From the NCBI GenBank assembly GCA_051294375.1, contig JBJCIZ010000239.1, positions 2,493,476-2,557,475 of the forward strand: a stretch of DNA of 64,000 nt, in the 5' to 3' direction. This stretch comes from Paraspadella gotoi (taxonomy: Eukaryota; Chaetognatha). A program made the translations under genes and the position numbers. The notes below the pieces were generated by a model. It was not told the DNA's origin. It did not search any database and worked only from the letters and a program-made list of their open reading frames with translations. Of this stretch, positions 11,298 to 25,215 are shown in pieces (the first letter of the stretch is position 1; each line of letters starts with the position of its first letter).

Positions 11298-12907
11298 GGT
11301 TCTAGTTGGTTGGCGACTTCGCCATAGCGATATCGCCAGGGCCCTGGCAATGTCGCCAGTACCCTTACTGGCGGCCTCGTTAGTGATAAAAGTAGCGAAT
11401 ATAATGAAAGGCGTGAGTTAGAGGAGAGGCTCGTGGCTGATGTTGAGACACGGGGATGAACGCATCACCCTCGGGCTAATCCCCCAACCCTAACTCGGAC
11501 CTCCTGTTCACCCCTTAACCTCACCGCCTTTGACATGTCAACCACGGGCCCCTCTCACAGCCCTAACCAGGCCTCCCATTCAACTCTGTGCCTCTCCCCC
11601 AACCCTAACCCGGGCCTCCCGTTCAACCCTCACCGCCTTTGACACATCAACCACGAGCCCCTCCCCCAACCCTAAACCGGGCCTCCCATTCTACTTCATG
11701 CCTCTCCCCTAACCCGGGCCTCTCGTACATCTCCATGTCTCAACCCTAACCGCCTTCGATGTGTCAATCACTGGCCCCAACCCTAAACCGGACCTCCCTT
11801 TCAACTCCGTTCCTCTCCCCTAACCCATGCCTGTGCCTCCCGTACATCTCCATGCCTCAACCCTAACTCTAACCACCTTTGACACATCACCCACAAGCCT
11901 CTCTCCCAACCCTAAACCAGGCATCCTGTTCAAGTCTGTGCCTCTCTCCCAACCCTAACCCTAAACCGGGCTTAGGTCTCCTGTACATTTCTGTGCCTCA
12001 ACCCTAATCCCTAAGTCCAACGGTAGTACCTTCCCTAACCCTAACGCAGGCCTTCTGTTCATCAACAACACCCTCCATATCCTTAACCCTAAAATTAACA
12101 TTAACCCTAAAATGAACTTCACTTAACCCTAGCCCTAAACTAATCAACCCTAACCCTAAACTATTACCAACTCAACCCTAAACCAACTCAACTCTAACCC
12201 TAACCCATCTCTAACCATAATCTGAGTTTAGTTTAGGCGAATTCGCCATAACTAGAAAGCTAGATGTAGTTCACAGCTAAATCGCGAGGGCATCATGGCT
12301 AAGTCACAATTTGGCGATTTCACACTGAATTACATCTCGGTTAGGGTTAGGGTTGAGGTATGGGAGGCTCGAACCTGGGTTAGAGGAGAGGCACGAAGTT
12401 GAATGGGTGGCCTGGTTTAGGGTTGCGGGAGGGGCCCATGGTTGACGCATTGAAGGCAGTTAGGGTTAGATACATGGAGATGTACAGGAGGCCCGGGGTT
12501 AGGGGAGAGGCACGGAGTTGAACGGGAGGCCTGGTTTGGGGGTGTGGCCCGTGGTTGACGTGTCAAAGGCAGTTAGGGTTGAACCGGAGGCCCGGGTTAT
12601 GGTTGGGGGAGAGGCATGGAGTTGAATGGGAGGCCTGGTTTAGGGTTAGGGTTGTGAGAGGGGCCCGTGGTTGACGTGTTGAAGGCGGTTAGGGTTGAAC
12701 AGGAGGTCCGGGTTAGGGTTGGGGGAAGAGCCCGTGGGTGATGCCTTCATCCCTGTCTCAACATCAGCCGCGAGCCTGTCCTCTAACTCGCGCCTTTCAT
12801 TATATTCGCTACTCTTATCACTAGCGAGGTCGCCAGTGGGGGTACTGGCGACATCGTCAGGGCCCTGGCGATATCGCCATGGCGAAGTCGCTAACCAACT
12901 AGAACCT
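11298..12907. repeat. Long inverted repeat built of degenerate telomere-like units
   Basis: The outer ends are inverted copies (TTCTAGTTGGTTGGCGAC at 11298 onward, its complement near 12890-12907). Both ends then carry matching GGCGATATCGCC blocks and a region with ATAATGAAAGGCG on the left and its complement on the right. Inside, the left arm is full of CCCTAACCC units mixed into roughly 60-bp repeats and the right arm has the complementary GGGTTAGGG units. The arms are unequal (about 930 and 570 bp) around a short centre near 12240-12330. It resembles a fold-back element that captured telomere-like repeats. Confidence 0.8.
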
Positions 12908-13089
12908 CAATTCAGTTAGGAAAATTGTTTTAACTTCTTTTCCAATTCAGATTTAGCTAAAAATGTGTACAGGTCGTGCAACTGTTTCGTCAAAGTTTTA
13001 TATATTTAAATAAGTGGCATTCTGAAATTCAACTAGAAGAGAACTTCTGTTTACAAAAACAGCTTCACGGCCCAGTACAAACAAATATA

Positions 13090-13446
13090 ATTTGACGCTC
13101 GCTCAAGCATTATAAGTAAAACGTTTCATGTTTACGATTAAGGAAAAACAATTTTAATGGTGTCCTTTTCTCTTTTAATGGTTAAAAGGATTTTACCGGT
13201 GTGCTTTTCTCTTTTCTCTTTTCTCTTTTTACGCCCCTGAAATTCGGCGCAAGTCTCAAAAGGTTCAGTTTCCCCTGGGTTTTCAAAAAGGACAGGATAG
13301 GTTTCCCTTTTTTATTTATTTGATATTCTTACCGTCTTCTTGCCTCTCCTCCCGATGGATGAGTTCCAGTCAACATTTTTTTTGTCGATTTCTGTACTTA
13401 TAAGTTTTTTCTTGGTCGTAAATAAATTTTTGTGCGAGCGTCAAAT
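13090..13446. mobile_element. MITE-like element with 13-bp terminal inverted repeats and TA target site
   Basis: The left end is ATTTGACGCTCGC and the right end is its exact complement, and each end is flanked by TA. At 357 bp, with no coding capacity, it fits a non-autonomous Tc1/mariner-type element. The inside has pyrimidine-rich runs (TTTTCTC repeats near 13205). Confidence 0.65.
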
Positions 13447-14074
13447 TAATCGATCCGTTATATATTTTTTTCGTTGTCAAAACATTTTTACAATAAGCAA
13501 AACTATTTAGACACAAACAGAAATAGCATTTTAAAAATGTGCTAAATGCCAGTGTATGCTACGAGTTTCAATTTGTGAAATGAAACTACGTATTTTATCA
13601 TTCAAATCAATTCAATAAACCTCTTTAGTTTGCAATCTTACTGCCCGAATGAAATTTCGTCTAAGCGAATTGTTGTTGCTGACTTATGCCTTCTTCGGCA
13701 TAGTTGTTTTAGCTTTAGTTGTCACTTAGTACGTGACACGGTATCTTTTTGACGATTTCTTTGCGCGATGCCGATCAGTTTTCTTCATCATTGATTATCT
13801 TTTTGTTGATCAACTAATTCTTTCTGATTGCAATTTAAAATCTCCCCATAACAAGCGATACCTTCTCCCCAGCGACGTGGTCCTTTCAAGTTTGCGATAT
13901 ACTTCCCACTTTGTTTGAATTAGCAAATTTACGTCTCAGATGTAAGCTAACGAATTTTTCACTAACAAATTTTTTTGACAGTACAGAGCTGTGCCAAACG
14001 TCAGTCGAGCACAAATGCCTATTATGCCGGACAAGAGACTCAAAAAACGTGCAAAATTTGATTTATGACAAATA
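13447..14074. other. Intergenic sequence before MFSD13A
   Basis: AT-rich, with no recognisable exon. A small inverted repeat (TATGCC...GGCATA near 13687) is visible. The promoter of MFSD13A should lie here, but I see no clear TATA box. Confidence 0.4.
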
Positions 14075-16511
14075 ATGAATCCTTTCATCCAAATCTCAAC
14101 GAGGATTCGCAATCTTTTTAGGATCGCGAAACAAAACGACGTTGCGATCGGTAAAGTGGATTTAATCCTTTCCAAAACGCATCAACAAATAACATTTAAA
14201 ACCAATATTTTAATCCCTTTTCAGGACTATGTTACGGGTCTTTGGCCTTTTTCCTCTCCATCCTCCACAACATCTTCGTTCTTTATCACGTGGAAACATT
14301 CGTCTCGATTTATAAAATCGATAAAACGTCCTTCTGGATCGGGGAGACTGTCTTCCTGGTGTGGAATTGCGTTAACGACCCCATCTTCGGATGGTTCAGC
14401 GACAGAGACTACTTGAACAGCGGGACTTCGACGTCCAAAGACGCCGACGACGACGTCGTGCTGGCCCGCCTTCGGACGTTGATGTGGAGCGGGCCGTGCT
14501 TCGCCGTCTCCTTCGCCGTCTTGTGGACGCGATGGGGATATCCCTCGGTTCAGTTCGTGTTCTGTCTTTGTCTCTACGACGGATTTCTCACGCTCATCGA
14601 CTTGCATCATTCGGCTCTGCTCGCCGATCTTCACGTCTCCAACGAGGAGAGGACCAAGCTCAACTCTTATTGCTCAGTCTTCAGCGGTCTTGGCTCAGTT
14701 TCTGGTTAGCACTATTCGATAAGACCCTTTTTTGGTTTCCCTCTTTTTGTTTTTATCTGCGGATTGTTTATTTCTAGATATTGTAGGGGAAAAAAATAGC
14801 GTTGATGAAAAAGGTTTTATAATATTTATACCAGGTTTTATAATTTAGTTCATGGGTTATCGACGTTTCATTATGAATAGGGAAAGAGGAGGAAAATGGG
14901 GAAAAATAGTTTAACAATACGTTATTGTATCGTTGTTCATCTCTATTGCTATTTATAAATGTTTAAACGTCAGAAGCGTATGTTTTTTTTTTTTGTTTTT
15001 TTTTTGTTTGTTTTTTTCCATTTAACATTTCACCCCTTTTTAGTTTTCGGGTCCTACGTCTTTTGGAGCCGCGAGGAAATCTCCGCTTTTCGTCCTTACT
15101 GCTTCGTCCTGGCCGCCGTCGCCTTCGTCGGATTCAGCGTCGTTTGCCTCTTTTTCCGTTCGTTGATTAAAACTCGTCGGTTGTCGCCCTCGTCTTTCAA
15201 ACTTTATCCAGTCACCGACGGAATCCTCGAATCGTCCGCAGGTTCGGACGACGTCGCTCGCTCCGAATCCTTTTCCAGAAAAGCGAGCGCAGATCAAACT
15301 CCTTCCCTTCGTCGGTGTCCCAGTTCGCGTTCTTCTTCGATTTCTTCTCAATCGTCGCACGATTCCCAATTGGAAAAGCCCCTCGCGCCCTCTTCTTCTT
15401 CTTTTTCTTCTTCGTCTTCGTCTTCCCCGCGCCAATTCCTCCTTCAACTTTCGCGCCATCGCAACTTTCTCTGGTTCTCCGCCATGAACGTTCTGCAATG
15501 TTTGCACTGTCACTTCAACTCCAACTTCTTCCCGCTCTTCATGGACGCGCTGTTGGGCGACCGAATTTCTCCTCGCTCCTGCTCCTTCTTGCTCGGGCTC
15601 TCCTTCGTAGTCCCTCACGTGAATAACCTCTACTTTTTGACTCTTTGTCGTCGACTCGGCGCCTACGGCGTCATTCGTCGTCTATTTTATCTCAAAATTC
15701 TCCTCGGCGTCGCCATGTTGACATTTTGGACTCCGGACGACACGTGGATGCTCTGCGCCTTTCTCGCGTGCAATCGCGTCTTCACCGAGGGCACGTGCAA
15801 GCTTCTCAATCTCGTCGTCTCGGATTTGGTCGACGAGGATCGCGTTATCAACGCGCGGCGCCAAAACGCCGCCGCGCTCATATTTGGCTCGGCGGCGTTC
15901 TTTTCGAAGCCGGGTCAAACGCTGGCGCCGCTCATCGGCACTTGGCTTATCGGGGTGCAGACGGGAAACGACGTCTTCGCGGCCGAAGGAGAATGGAGCG
16001 TCCAGACCGAATCGGAAGTAAGAAATCGATTGATAAATACTAAATTTTAGTATTCGAATATTTAAATGTTTATTATATACAATATTGGTTGTACTGATTT
16101 CATACAATTTATTAAAATTACAAGATTGTTTGTTATTATAAATTTTCAAGATTTTAAAAGGTATATTTTTAAATTTTAAAAAAAAAATTTAAATGTTATA
16201 TATTATATTGGTTGTACCAATTTCATAATATTAATTTTTAAGTACATTTTAAGATTATAAATATTAAATTAATTTTATTAACTTTGAATTTTAAGTATAT
16301 TAATTATCATTTTGCCCCCCTTTTTTTCGCCCAGATGCAATCGATGGAGACTCGGGCAGGGATTTTCCAGATACTCGTTTACCTCCCGATCGTCATCGCT
16401 TCGGTGCAAATATTTTGCTGGTCAAAATTTTCTTTGCACGGAAATCGATTGAACGAAGTTAAGAGAATCAGACGAGAGTCGTCCGGCAATTTCGACTCTT
16501 GCGTGATTTGA
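14075..16511 (+). CDS. MFSD13A: Transmembrane protein 180 / MFSD13A homologue, four exons
   Basis: Exons are 14075-14150, 14225-14704, 15044-16017 and 16335-16511, giving 568 residues (human 517). The family is a divergent major-facilitator relative of poorly known substrate. Exon 2 reads [20 protein letters not shown], then [40 protein letters not shown] and [20 protein letters not shown], all as in TMEM180. Exon 3 starts VFGSYVFWS and holds a Ser-rich loop near residues 255-310, extra or longer than in human, before the C-terminal membrane segments. Several hydrophobic helices are visible in both halves. Exon 1 is the least sure part; it is chosen because its phase-1 end joins exon 2 exactly. 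A poly(A) signal is near 17069. Confidence 0.92.
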
Positions 16512-18297
16512 ATTGTGTGACTAACTTATTGCAATGTACCCCAAAAAAAAATATATACGCGTATGAACTCCAGCATCTCTATTAGGTCACAGATTTTTAT
16601 TTTTACTCAGTACCCACCCCATATAATGTTCTCGAGTTGGTCGTTCGTCGTGACGCCGGTTAATTCTTGTTCAGTGTTTAATGTTAATGTATTCGTTTGT
16701 GTGAATGGCGAATCCTCGAAAGGATCGATTTGTGTTTTTTTTTTTACACTGTGATTGTTATATACAAGTTATTGTATAATTTCTTTATGAACCGAACGTT
16801 TCGAAAGCCTCTACCTGAAATACGTCAGCATTCCTCATTTGCCTTATTTTTAGAGCTGCTATCATTAATATCGATCCGTTTCGTCCAAAGGAAAGTTTTC
16901 TAAGAAACAACAACAACCAAATGCTTTCGGTGTATGCGATGAATATTTTAACGAATTTCGTCGTTGAAGCTAATATATACCTAATACCTAATGTCTAGGT
17001 GAAAATTGTTATTAAATTTTTTACTGCAAATGTTTGAATGACGAGTTGTTCATTTGGATTCAAAATCTCAATAAAAAATGTCAACAGAATCAAATCAATA
17101 ACCATATCATTTGCTTGATCGCGCTAAATTGTGGTGATAGTTTAGACAGAGCAGTTCATAACAAAATCAGTTTGAAGTATGTATGTATTGACGTTTAAGA
17201 CGCTCAGCGCTGAGACGAGCTCGCCTATCGTGTATATATTTTGAAAATGAGTTTTAATAACTGAAAAAAAGACGATTTTAAATCAAAGTTGAACGCGATT
17301 TTTTACTTTTCTTTGTACATATAAGTGACACGTACTGAAAGTTTCGCCCGAGTCAGCAACGGATAGACGATGAAATCGTTATAACGAATCTTAGTCGAAG
17401 ATGCTTTTCGAAGTAATGTAACTGTCAAGTGGTTGATTCGTTCAAGACACGATTTGGTCGTTGTCGTTATCAGATGAGCTTCTACACGGTTTCTGATCAA
17501 GCCATGAAATTACAAGTAGGGGGTGGGAATTCCGTTGCTTAAGAGGCGTATTGTGTATGAAGTCTTGGAAATAAGTAAAAAAAGGTAAAAACCTGATTTA
17601 ATTTGTGCGTATTTCACGCTTTTTTCATATTCATTTTCCAAATTAAATGTAATAAAAAATAAATTAAATAATCTTTGCCTCCAAGACTCATAAACCAAGT
17701 ACGTTCTCTCCTTATGGTCTCTCTTCGCACCCGCATCAGATCGCGACCAGGAAACAAAAAATCGTCATGGCAACCGGTGATAGGCGCGCGCGCGTGAGAG
17801 AGATGGAGAGAAAGAAAGAGTGAAGACCGGGCTCCGCGAGGAAGTAGTTGCCACAGGTCGCGACGATCTCCCGGGAAGAAGACGAAGAAGAACTCGCTCG
17901 CCCTCCACCCGAAATTTTTCTCCGCCGAAGAATTTTGACCTACGGATATAAGAAAAAAAAATCCCAAAACTCTTGACCACGCCCACGTTATAAAGGGGGC
18001 GGGAGTCGCGGGGATTTTCTCTTAAAACCCCTTTGAGATTCCGAACGACATTTTTATTTTTGAGTCGCGGGAAACGATCTCGGCGGGCACACACAAACAC
18101 GAAAATATGTGGTGAAATAAAAAGAAAAAAGAATCTCGACTTTTTTTTTCTCTCTCTTCGGTTTCGCGATTTGTTTATATACAAAAATCCCAAGGAAAAA
18201 TCTGTCGCCGTCGGAATTCGTTTTTTGTTTATGAATGGAGAAAAAAGAAAAAGATTTTCTACTCTTTTTTTTCATTTTTAATATCAAATAAGAGAAA
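16512..18297. other. Intergenic region between MFSD13A and UNC79
   Basis: The left part is AT-rich 3' sequence. From about 17690 it becomes richer in GC and CpG, as expected for the UNC79 promoter and 5' UTR. No coding exon was recognised; the open frames are compositional. Confidence 0.45.
17986..18012 (+). promoter_or_regulatory. Possible core promoter of UNC79
   Basis: TTATAAAG is followed at once by a GC-box-like GGGGGCGGG, about 300 bp upstream of the UNC79 start codon and within the GC-rich stretch. This is suggestive only. Confidence 0.3.
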
Positions 18298-21200
18298 ATG
18301 ACGACGAGAGCGGCGACCTGTAAGTGTGTGAAAAATTCGGGGGGTAGTTGACGGTGTGATATCTTTGGCATTATTGAAAGTGAATTTAATCTAATTCGAG
18401 TATTGCCTATTAGTTGTGCGATAAATTTAAAAATAAATGAATTTACCAAGAGTAAAAAACCATAATATCTATGGGCTTAAATTAAAATTTTAAGTAATGA
18501 AAATAATATTTACGCGAGTCACGATTTGCGAACGATTGAGTGCTCATCGTGTTTCTTGTTTTTCTGATGACGCCACTAAAATAAGCAAATAATAAAGTGT
18601 GAATGTGGCCTCAGTGAAGTCCCTTTTAAGTCTTTGTATATTTTTTTCTCTCCAAGTTTCGGCGAAAATTCGAAGCCTCGTGGATTACGTCCACCGAGTC
18701 AACCACAACGTGACGCCGCTGCCAACAGGCGCTGACATTTGCAACACGCTCAAGTACTTTTCCGTCACGCTGCTCGGGTGAGAAAAAAAAAATTGGCGTG
18801 GAGACTTCTCGGAATCAGTTCGTACGAGTTTGCGGGTATACACAGCGGGTTCTTCACTCAGTGTAGATAAAAGACGATGCGCCAGTGTTACTGTTAGGGG
18901 GCGAATCCTGCGTGACCAAAGGATTGTCGCCGAGAGTCAAGGCCTGGCAGAAAGTCTCGCTCCAACCAGGGAATGATTGATCACGGGCGGCCGTGCATTG
19001 ACAGTGTACCCTGGAATCTTCACTAATAGATCAGAAGAGAAACACAATGATCAAGAACCACATAACCTATCAGTAACCCAACACCTCTCCTATAATCATT
19101 TATTACTCATGATAGCTGAAAAGGAAAGGCAATGAATAATAAATATCAATCGATGAATAATAAATGAACAGACACGTGAAATGTTTTATTTGTCAATGAA
19201 TAAATATGAATAAAAGTCCGATGATGAATCTTCACGAAAGTTTCTTTCCAACATGTAAGTTAAGGGATGATAACTAACCAAAAAAAATTGACATTAACCC
19301 TTGGTGAAATTAGGCAGCTCTCGACAAGAGAGCCAAGGCCCTTGACATTCCCACATTCCCTTCACATTCCCACATTCCCTTGACAATGGAATGTGTTCGT
19401 CCATTCACTGCCATTTGTTTGATGTAGATGTCAAGAAAGAAAAGAGGGAGCTGAACTCTGGACAGTATTTCGTTCAAAAACAAAAGGTACTGAGACAATC
19501 GCTGTTAACCTGTTAAATATACCTTTGGACGCTGTTTATGTTAATTTTTTCGGAGATCATCCTGAAGTATAAAGGAAGTATTAAGAAAATCTCTTTACAA
19601 AATCAAGTCCAAAGGTCAACCTATGCAATCAGTCATATTTCTCACTCAGCGTGCTAAAAGATGTGCCAGTTCCGCCACCGGATCAAAGAGAGCGGGCCAA
19701 GCGAGACGTGGACCGGCTGGCCGCCTTCCCCAACCTCTCCTACGCCGACCTCTACTCCGCCCTACACTCCACCATGGAGGTCGTACCCCGCGTCTTGCAG
19801 GTGGGGAGAAAATTGGGTAGGTGATGCATGGTCTTCAGGGTAAGCGAGACTGAGTAACGTTGGGGATATGTTACTATTGTTACTTCGGTCTTGAGCATTG
19901 TAAAATTTTTATATATTTAGAATAAATAACAATACCTAACATCAACCTTTAAAATACAACTGTTCGACTCTAAAACTCGCCCTTTCCATGCCCTTTCCAT
20001 GCCCTTCAGGGTCAGGAGCCTCTCGGTCGCGCCGTTCTTCACAACCTGGCCTGCCTCGTGCCCTTCCTGACCCACGACCTGCGCGAATCTCTGCCCTATA
20101 CCGTGGCTTCTCTCTTGGCCACCTTTCCCGCTTGCCTGCATCCTGAGATCATCGACCTGCTCTGTTCCAACCTCTTGCCGGTCATACTCGGTAAGTGTTT
20201 TTCATGCTAACATTTTATCTTATGAAATTGGCCGTGAAGTATTTGCTGATATGACAAATTTTCCATTCAAGTTATCTTTCTTCCTTTCTTTGGACTTGAG
20301 GTTTCGGCCGCTACCCCTCTTACTAGATTTAATTACTTGACAAAAACCCTGCAAATTGTCAATAAGGACTCCTTCATAGTCAGTCTTGTTCAGTAATTCC
20401 CCAGAGTATTTATCTTTATGCTCGTATCGGCAGCTTTGTGTCTCTTTGACTTTCCCGAACGCCCCCGCAGGTGGGATGGACGGACTGGAGCCCGATACAT
20501 ACGTGAGCGCCTCAGTCCCAGCCATCATCATGATGGTGTTTCAGTATGTTACCAATCCGGGTTTTCACTCTCAGCTCATTGAGTGCATCATGGGTCTTAA
20601 GAAAAACGTTTTCAAGGTAAAAATATTTTGCGCCGCAGTGAATAAGTTTGTGAAAAGTCGCGCGACTATAATTAAAAAAAAAAATTGCCATTTTGCTGGG
20701 CCAAAGATTTAATTGAGTTTTACAGAGGTAAATTATTTTAACAATAAGATGTTTTCGTTAGGAGTTAATTTCTTTCGAACTTATAAAAATTTTTATTATC
20801 AATTTAATGACGCTAAAAATAGTTTATAAAATATTGCAGATATAACAGGGTGATATCTCATTTGAGATAATCCACTACTACACAGATGACTCGACTTATC
20901 CTTTCTGCAGGACTTGCTGATTGTGATAGCTCACGGAACTCATTCTGCGCGGCTCCCAGCAGCGAATCTCCTTTTTCATTACTGGCCCTCACTCAATCCA
21001 TCTCTCTTCGACAAGAGAGGCATTCACTACAAATATATGGGTGAGTCCTTTTTATTTTCCAATCAAATCGTTTTTGTTGTAATCTAGAGTTTTTGTTGTT
21101 TTTTGTTTGGTTTTGGTGGCCCAAATAAAAAACAAACAATTGTTTACCCCCTTTCGCTAACTTGTAGAAAGTGTGACTCAAAGTTTAGAACTGCACTTTT

Positions 21201-24200
21201 ACTTAAAGCGCCTTTCTTTACAGATAAGTTAGTGGGTCCTTAACAATTGCAATGCTTTTTATGAGGCCGCTTAACTACAGATATTTATACTTACTGGCGT
21301 TTGGAGGTTGTTATTTAATGCCTGCCTGTCTTTAGACCTATCGATAGTGCTGGACTTCTGGTGGTGGTCCTAAAAAAAAAAATCTATTTCGAATTTACTT
21401 TCAATTTCGGTTCTTTTGACAAAACTCATCAATGTGCACGCGAAACTATTGCACTGTTGATATAATTTAGAAACGCTTTCAACAAACACCCGTTTTGTTC
21501 TCAATTTGACGTAAATCTTAGGTTATCGCTTCGTTGGTAAGAATTCTTTCTTTTATGTAGTCGTCCCGCAGAATTGTTCGTAATCGACATCGGTCCGCAC
21601 AAAATCCCATGTACGATTCCGAAACGAAATCTCCAGTACCATTCGCACTGTTCCCATTAACCCCCATTTTTTTTAAGTAGTTGGACCTGTTCCCCTTATC
21701 ATTTGATTTTTTTTTTTCTTTTGAGAAATGTCAAAATTTTTCAGTCGTCTCTCGTATATTTCTTCAGCTCTTGATGTATTAATACCCCATCCCTTTATCG
21801 GATTACAGACAACTACATCTGTATGTCCGCGTTTCATAGTCGCAATGATTTTTACTATTCGATCACTATCGTTAAAATTAATATAGTTGTGAATCCTTTA
21901 TAATATATTTGTGATTCTCTTCATGTTATCCTTTGTGTATTTTAATATTTTTCAAAGAAATTTAAAGGCAAATATGATGCATGATTTTAACAATAACAAT
22001 CTGTAAACGATATAAAATGAACATAAAAATCATGCTACCGAGTATCTATTATTCATTTATTAAAAAATCCTTAAAAATGTGACAAATTTAAGTTAATACT
22101 TGATAATATAATTTTGGATTTAAAACCGCTTTGCGGTTAAAATTTGCGAAATGATTCTGTTTATAAAAAGGAAAACTAACAAACTAACGAAACCTAAAAG
22201 TGTCTATTGACTCTCTCGCTGCGATTAGGACTCCCTTTCACGAGCGTGAAATATACCTTTTTCTTTGTTGTTTTGTGACTAATTTTACGGGCATGAAGGA
22301 GATGGTGGTCAAAAAGATTTCTCTCTTGAAAAACATACTAATGTTTAACTGATTAATAATCATCAGACTACTACTGTTGGTGATTTTTTTTTGTTTTTCT
22401 TTTTTGAGCAAGAAAGCTATTAATATACAATCATCAATCACCCGCACGTTTTTCATCGAAAGAATGCTTTAATATTTTAGTCCGAAAAATTAGTAACCAA
22501 ATATAAGTAATCTTTTTATAGTTTCAATCTAATTTTGAAAAAAATAATATTAGTGATGTGTATAAAACCTACGGGCATGATGACCGAGAGCTCTGTATTG
22601 AACAGTATTCGATATTCACGAGGAAAGAGGAAATCGGTATCATTCTCGACGAATGAACTTGGTCTCCTTAATAACTGCCACAGAATAATCAATTCAATCA
22701 ATACTATTGGCAATAGCCCCTAATGGCCTTATCCTAACATTCTCGATAACATTCTTAATAACCAATCGGTCAATCAGGTATAAACGCGCGAATAAAAGTA
22801 GTAAAAAGATGAAAGGGTTTTTTTTTTTTTTTTTTTTTTGCATCAATTCTAATATCGAAACAACATTGTCTTTGTTTGCTCGTCGTCTCGTCCTATTACG
22901 GTGACAGTCGCGCTCGGGTTTAACGAAATAATTTGATATATCTTCTTAACAAGTAAATATTTTAAAAACGATGATGAATCGTTGTATGTTGTATCCAGAA
23001 GGCTATATAATAGTATATATATCGTATAGTGTATTAATTCGTTAAAGCGTGCTCGAACTGTAGCAAGAAGTGCCGAAAGTCAGGGCTACGTATTTACGGA
23101 AAAAAATCTGACACAATAAACCTTACATATCGTCGAGTCCACGTTTTCGTCTTGTAAGTTCTACGTTGGGATACGTATTCTTCCAAAAATAATTTAATAT
23201 AAATGAGATAAAAAAATGATATTTGTTTACTTATTTCAGGCTGGCGACCAAATCCGTGCCAAAGGGATCGATGCGTGGGAGGCATCGATGACAAAAGCGC
23301 CGTTAAGGTTTAGTTTGCTACCAAAAAAAAAGTGTGATGTTTTATTTTTAGCGATTGATTAATTTTTTTATATTTTCCTAACTTAAGATTTAAGACTTAA
23401 GATTTAGTTCTCACGGCGATGACTGTGATAAGGAAAAAAGCGATAAAATTTCCAGATGTGCATCGACGCCGGATTAGCCAAGGAATCGTCGGAAAAGCCA
23501 CCGCCCGTCTACTTGTGCCACGCCTGCTGTCAGGAACTAATTCAGAAAGAGTGCGGCCCTTACCTTAAGGACATTTTGCTCCCGATGGACTCCGTCGCGC
23601 TGCAGTGCGAAGATAAGGTGTTGTGCCGGACAAATATTTGAAAAAATGAATTGATTAATAAATGACCCTAAAAAAACCATTCGTTTACGATCGTGAATTC
23701 GATTAACAGCAGCTTGACTTATTAGACGTCTACTCATCAACGAATTTTGTTCCTCCCACCACTTTTCAGTATTGTTTAAGCTCCAACAAGACGGCCGTGT
23801 GCACTTGCTTCAGTCTCGCCTGCGCGCGCTACAACGCCAACCGACCCGTGCGCTACTGCGCCCAGTGTCACGCGCGCCATCACGTCTCCCTGGACGCGGG
23901 ACGGAAACACGTTTATCAGACGCGCGTCACCAACGCTTGGGCTTGTGACGTCGACACTACTACTTATTTGGTGGAGGCCATCGTCAGGTGAGGGACTGAG
24001 ATCAGAAAGAAAATTAAAAATTATAAAAAGAAACTGAAAAAAAAAAAAAAATTAAAGAAATAAAGGGGGGAAAAAGATTTAAAAAAAGATTGTGAAGGAA
24101 TAAGATGAAATTTTTTTTACAAAAATGGAAGAAAAGAATAAAAAAAAGGAAAGAAAATGAAATAATATATATGGTCATTGGTCAGGTAAGATTTAAAAAA

Positions 24201-25215
24201 AAATATAATAAATAAAGTGACCCAAGCACTTAAACATGTGGAAAGTAATAATAGAGAAAGAAGAATTTAAAAATTAAAGAAATAAAGAACTCGCTTGATG
24301 GATGAAGCAAAATGAAATGTATTTCTCCCTTCAGCCTGTTGAAGGAGGCTCAGCCGATCGAGGCGAAGCGAACGCTGGAGATGGGCGAAGCCCTGGAAGG
24401 CCCCGTCAACCAGACTATGGATACGGACGAGAACGAGGACGAAGAGTTGGACGAGCGACGCCTATTGAGTCGCTACGGAATCTGGTTGATGGTGGAATTG
24501 TGTTCGCCTACTGAGAACACGCCCATCGTAAGTCCCCAACTCTTTTACTCATTCTCAATTCTGGTCTATTAGAAGATGTTAGGCTATGCTGATTTAGTTA
24601 TTTTATTAGGCAATAGGCTAAATGTTGTGTAAGTAAAGAGTATTTTCTAACATTTTTATGGATATGATACTGTTATTTTGAGTTTTGAATTCATAATAAA
24701 CAGAGGTTATCAAACGCCTAATTGTACGATTAAAGACGACAGCTCAACAAAAAAAAATCGCATACATATAATATAATCTAATACTTAAGGGAGTGGTCTT
24801 TTCATACAATTGAAACATTCTTTGAAATATTTTCCACTTCATTGATAGGGAAGCCAGGTACTCTGGGAGTGAATAAACAGGACTGTGAGAGAGTCTTGAT
24901 TGAAAGCTTGCAGGGACCTGCTATGTCATTATCGTGTAAGAGTGATGGAGGCCTTAAACTATCAAAGCCTGTCCGAAGTCAGGGGCAAGATAGCTTATTT
25001 ATTAAATGAATGGATAATTTTTATATTGGTTGTACCAATTTCATAGTAAGGAAATTAAACTTAAAAATACAAAAAAAGTAAAATAGTACTGGATTCAGAT
25101 CAAAGAAATCAGGCATCAGATTTAACAATGATTTGTTTCATTTTAAAGGACAAACTGGGACGCTTGTTGGGAATGCTATGCCAATGGTACGACGCGACCG
25201 CTTATCTTCCTGAAG
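18298..25215 (+). CDS. UNC79: UNC79 exons 1-11 (N-terminal region)
   Basis: Exons: 18298-18319, 18657-18777, 19650-19800, 20010-20190, 20471-20616, 20911-21040, 23240-23307, 23456-23617, 23770-23987, 24335-24527, 25149-25215. The start is MTTRAAT, which joins in phase to FSAKIRSLVDYV and parallels the human N-terminus. Exons 8-9 carry the Cys-rich block (CHACCQ, CTCF, RYCAQCHARHH), zinc-binding in appearance. Exon 7 has a weak donor (GTTTAG). The 2.2-kb intron 6 (21041-23239) holds nothing I recognise except homopolymer runs. Confidence 0.94.

Noticed and set aside
11298-12907. Ancient telomere-telomere fusion site
   Set aside because: The strand order (CCCTAA then TTAGGG) is the reverse of what end-to-end fusion gives, and the outer ends are a separate inverted repeat.
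13660-13730. A third hammerhead-like motif on the minus strand
   Set aside because: There is a CCGAAGA-like core and a GAAA, but no convincing stem II or stem I pairing.
14227-15618. Long minus-strand ORFs opposite MFSD13A
   Set aside because: They are shadows of GC-rich coding exons and contain only low-complexity, charged sequence.
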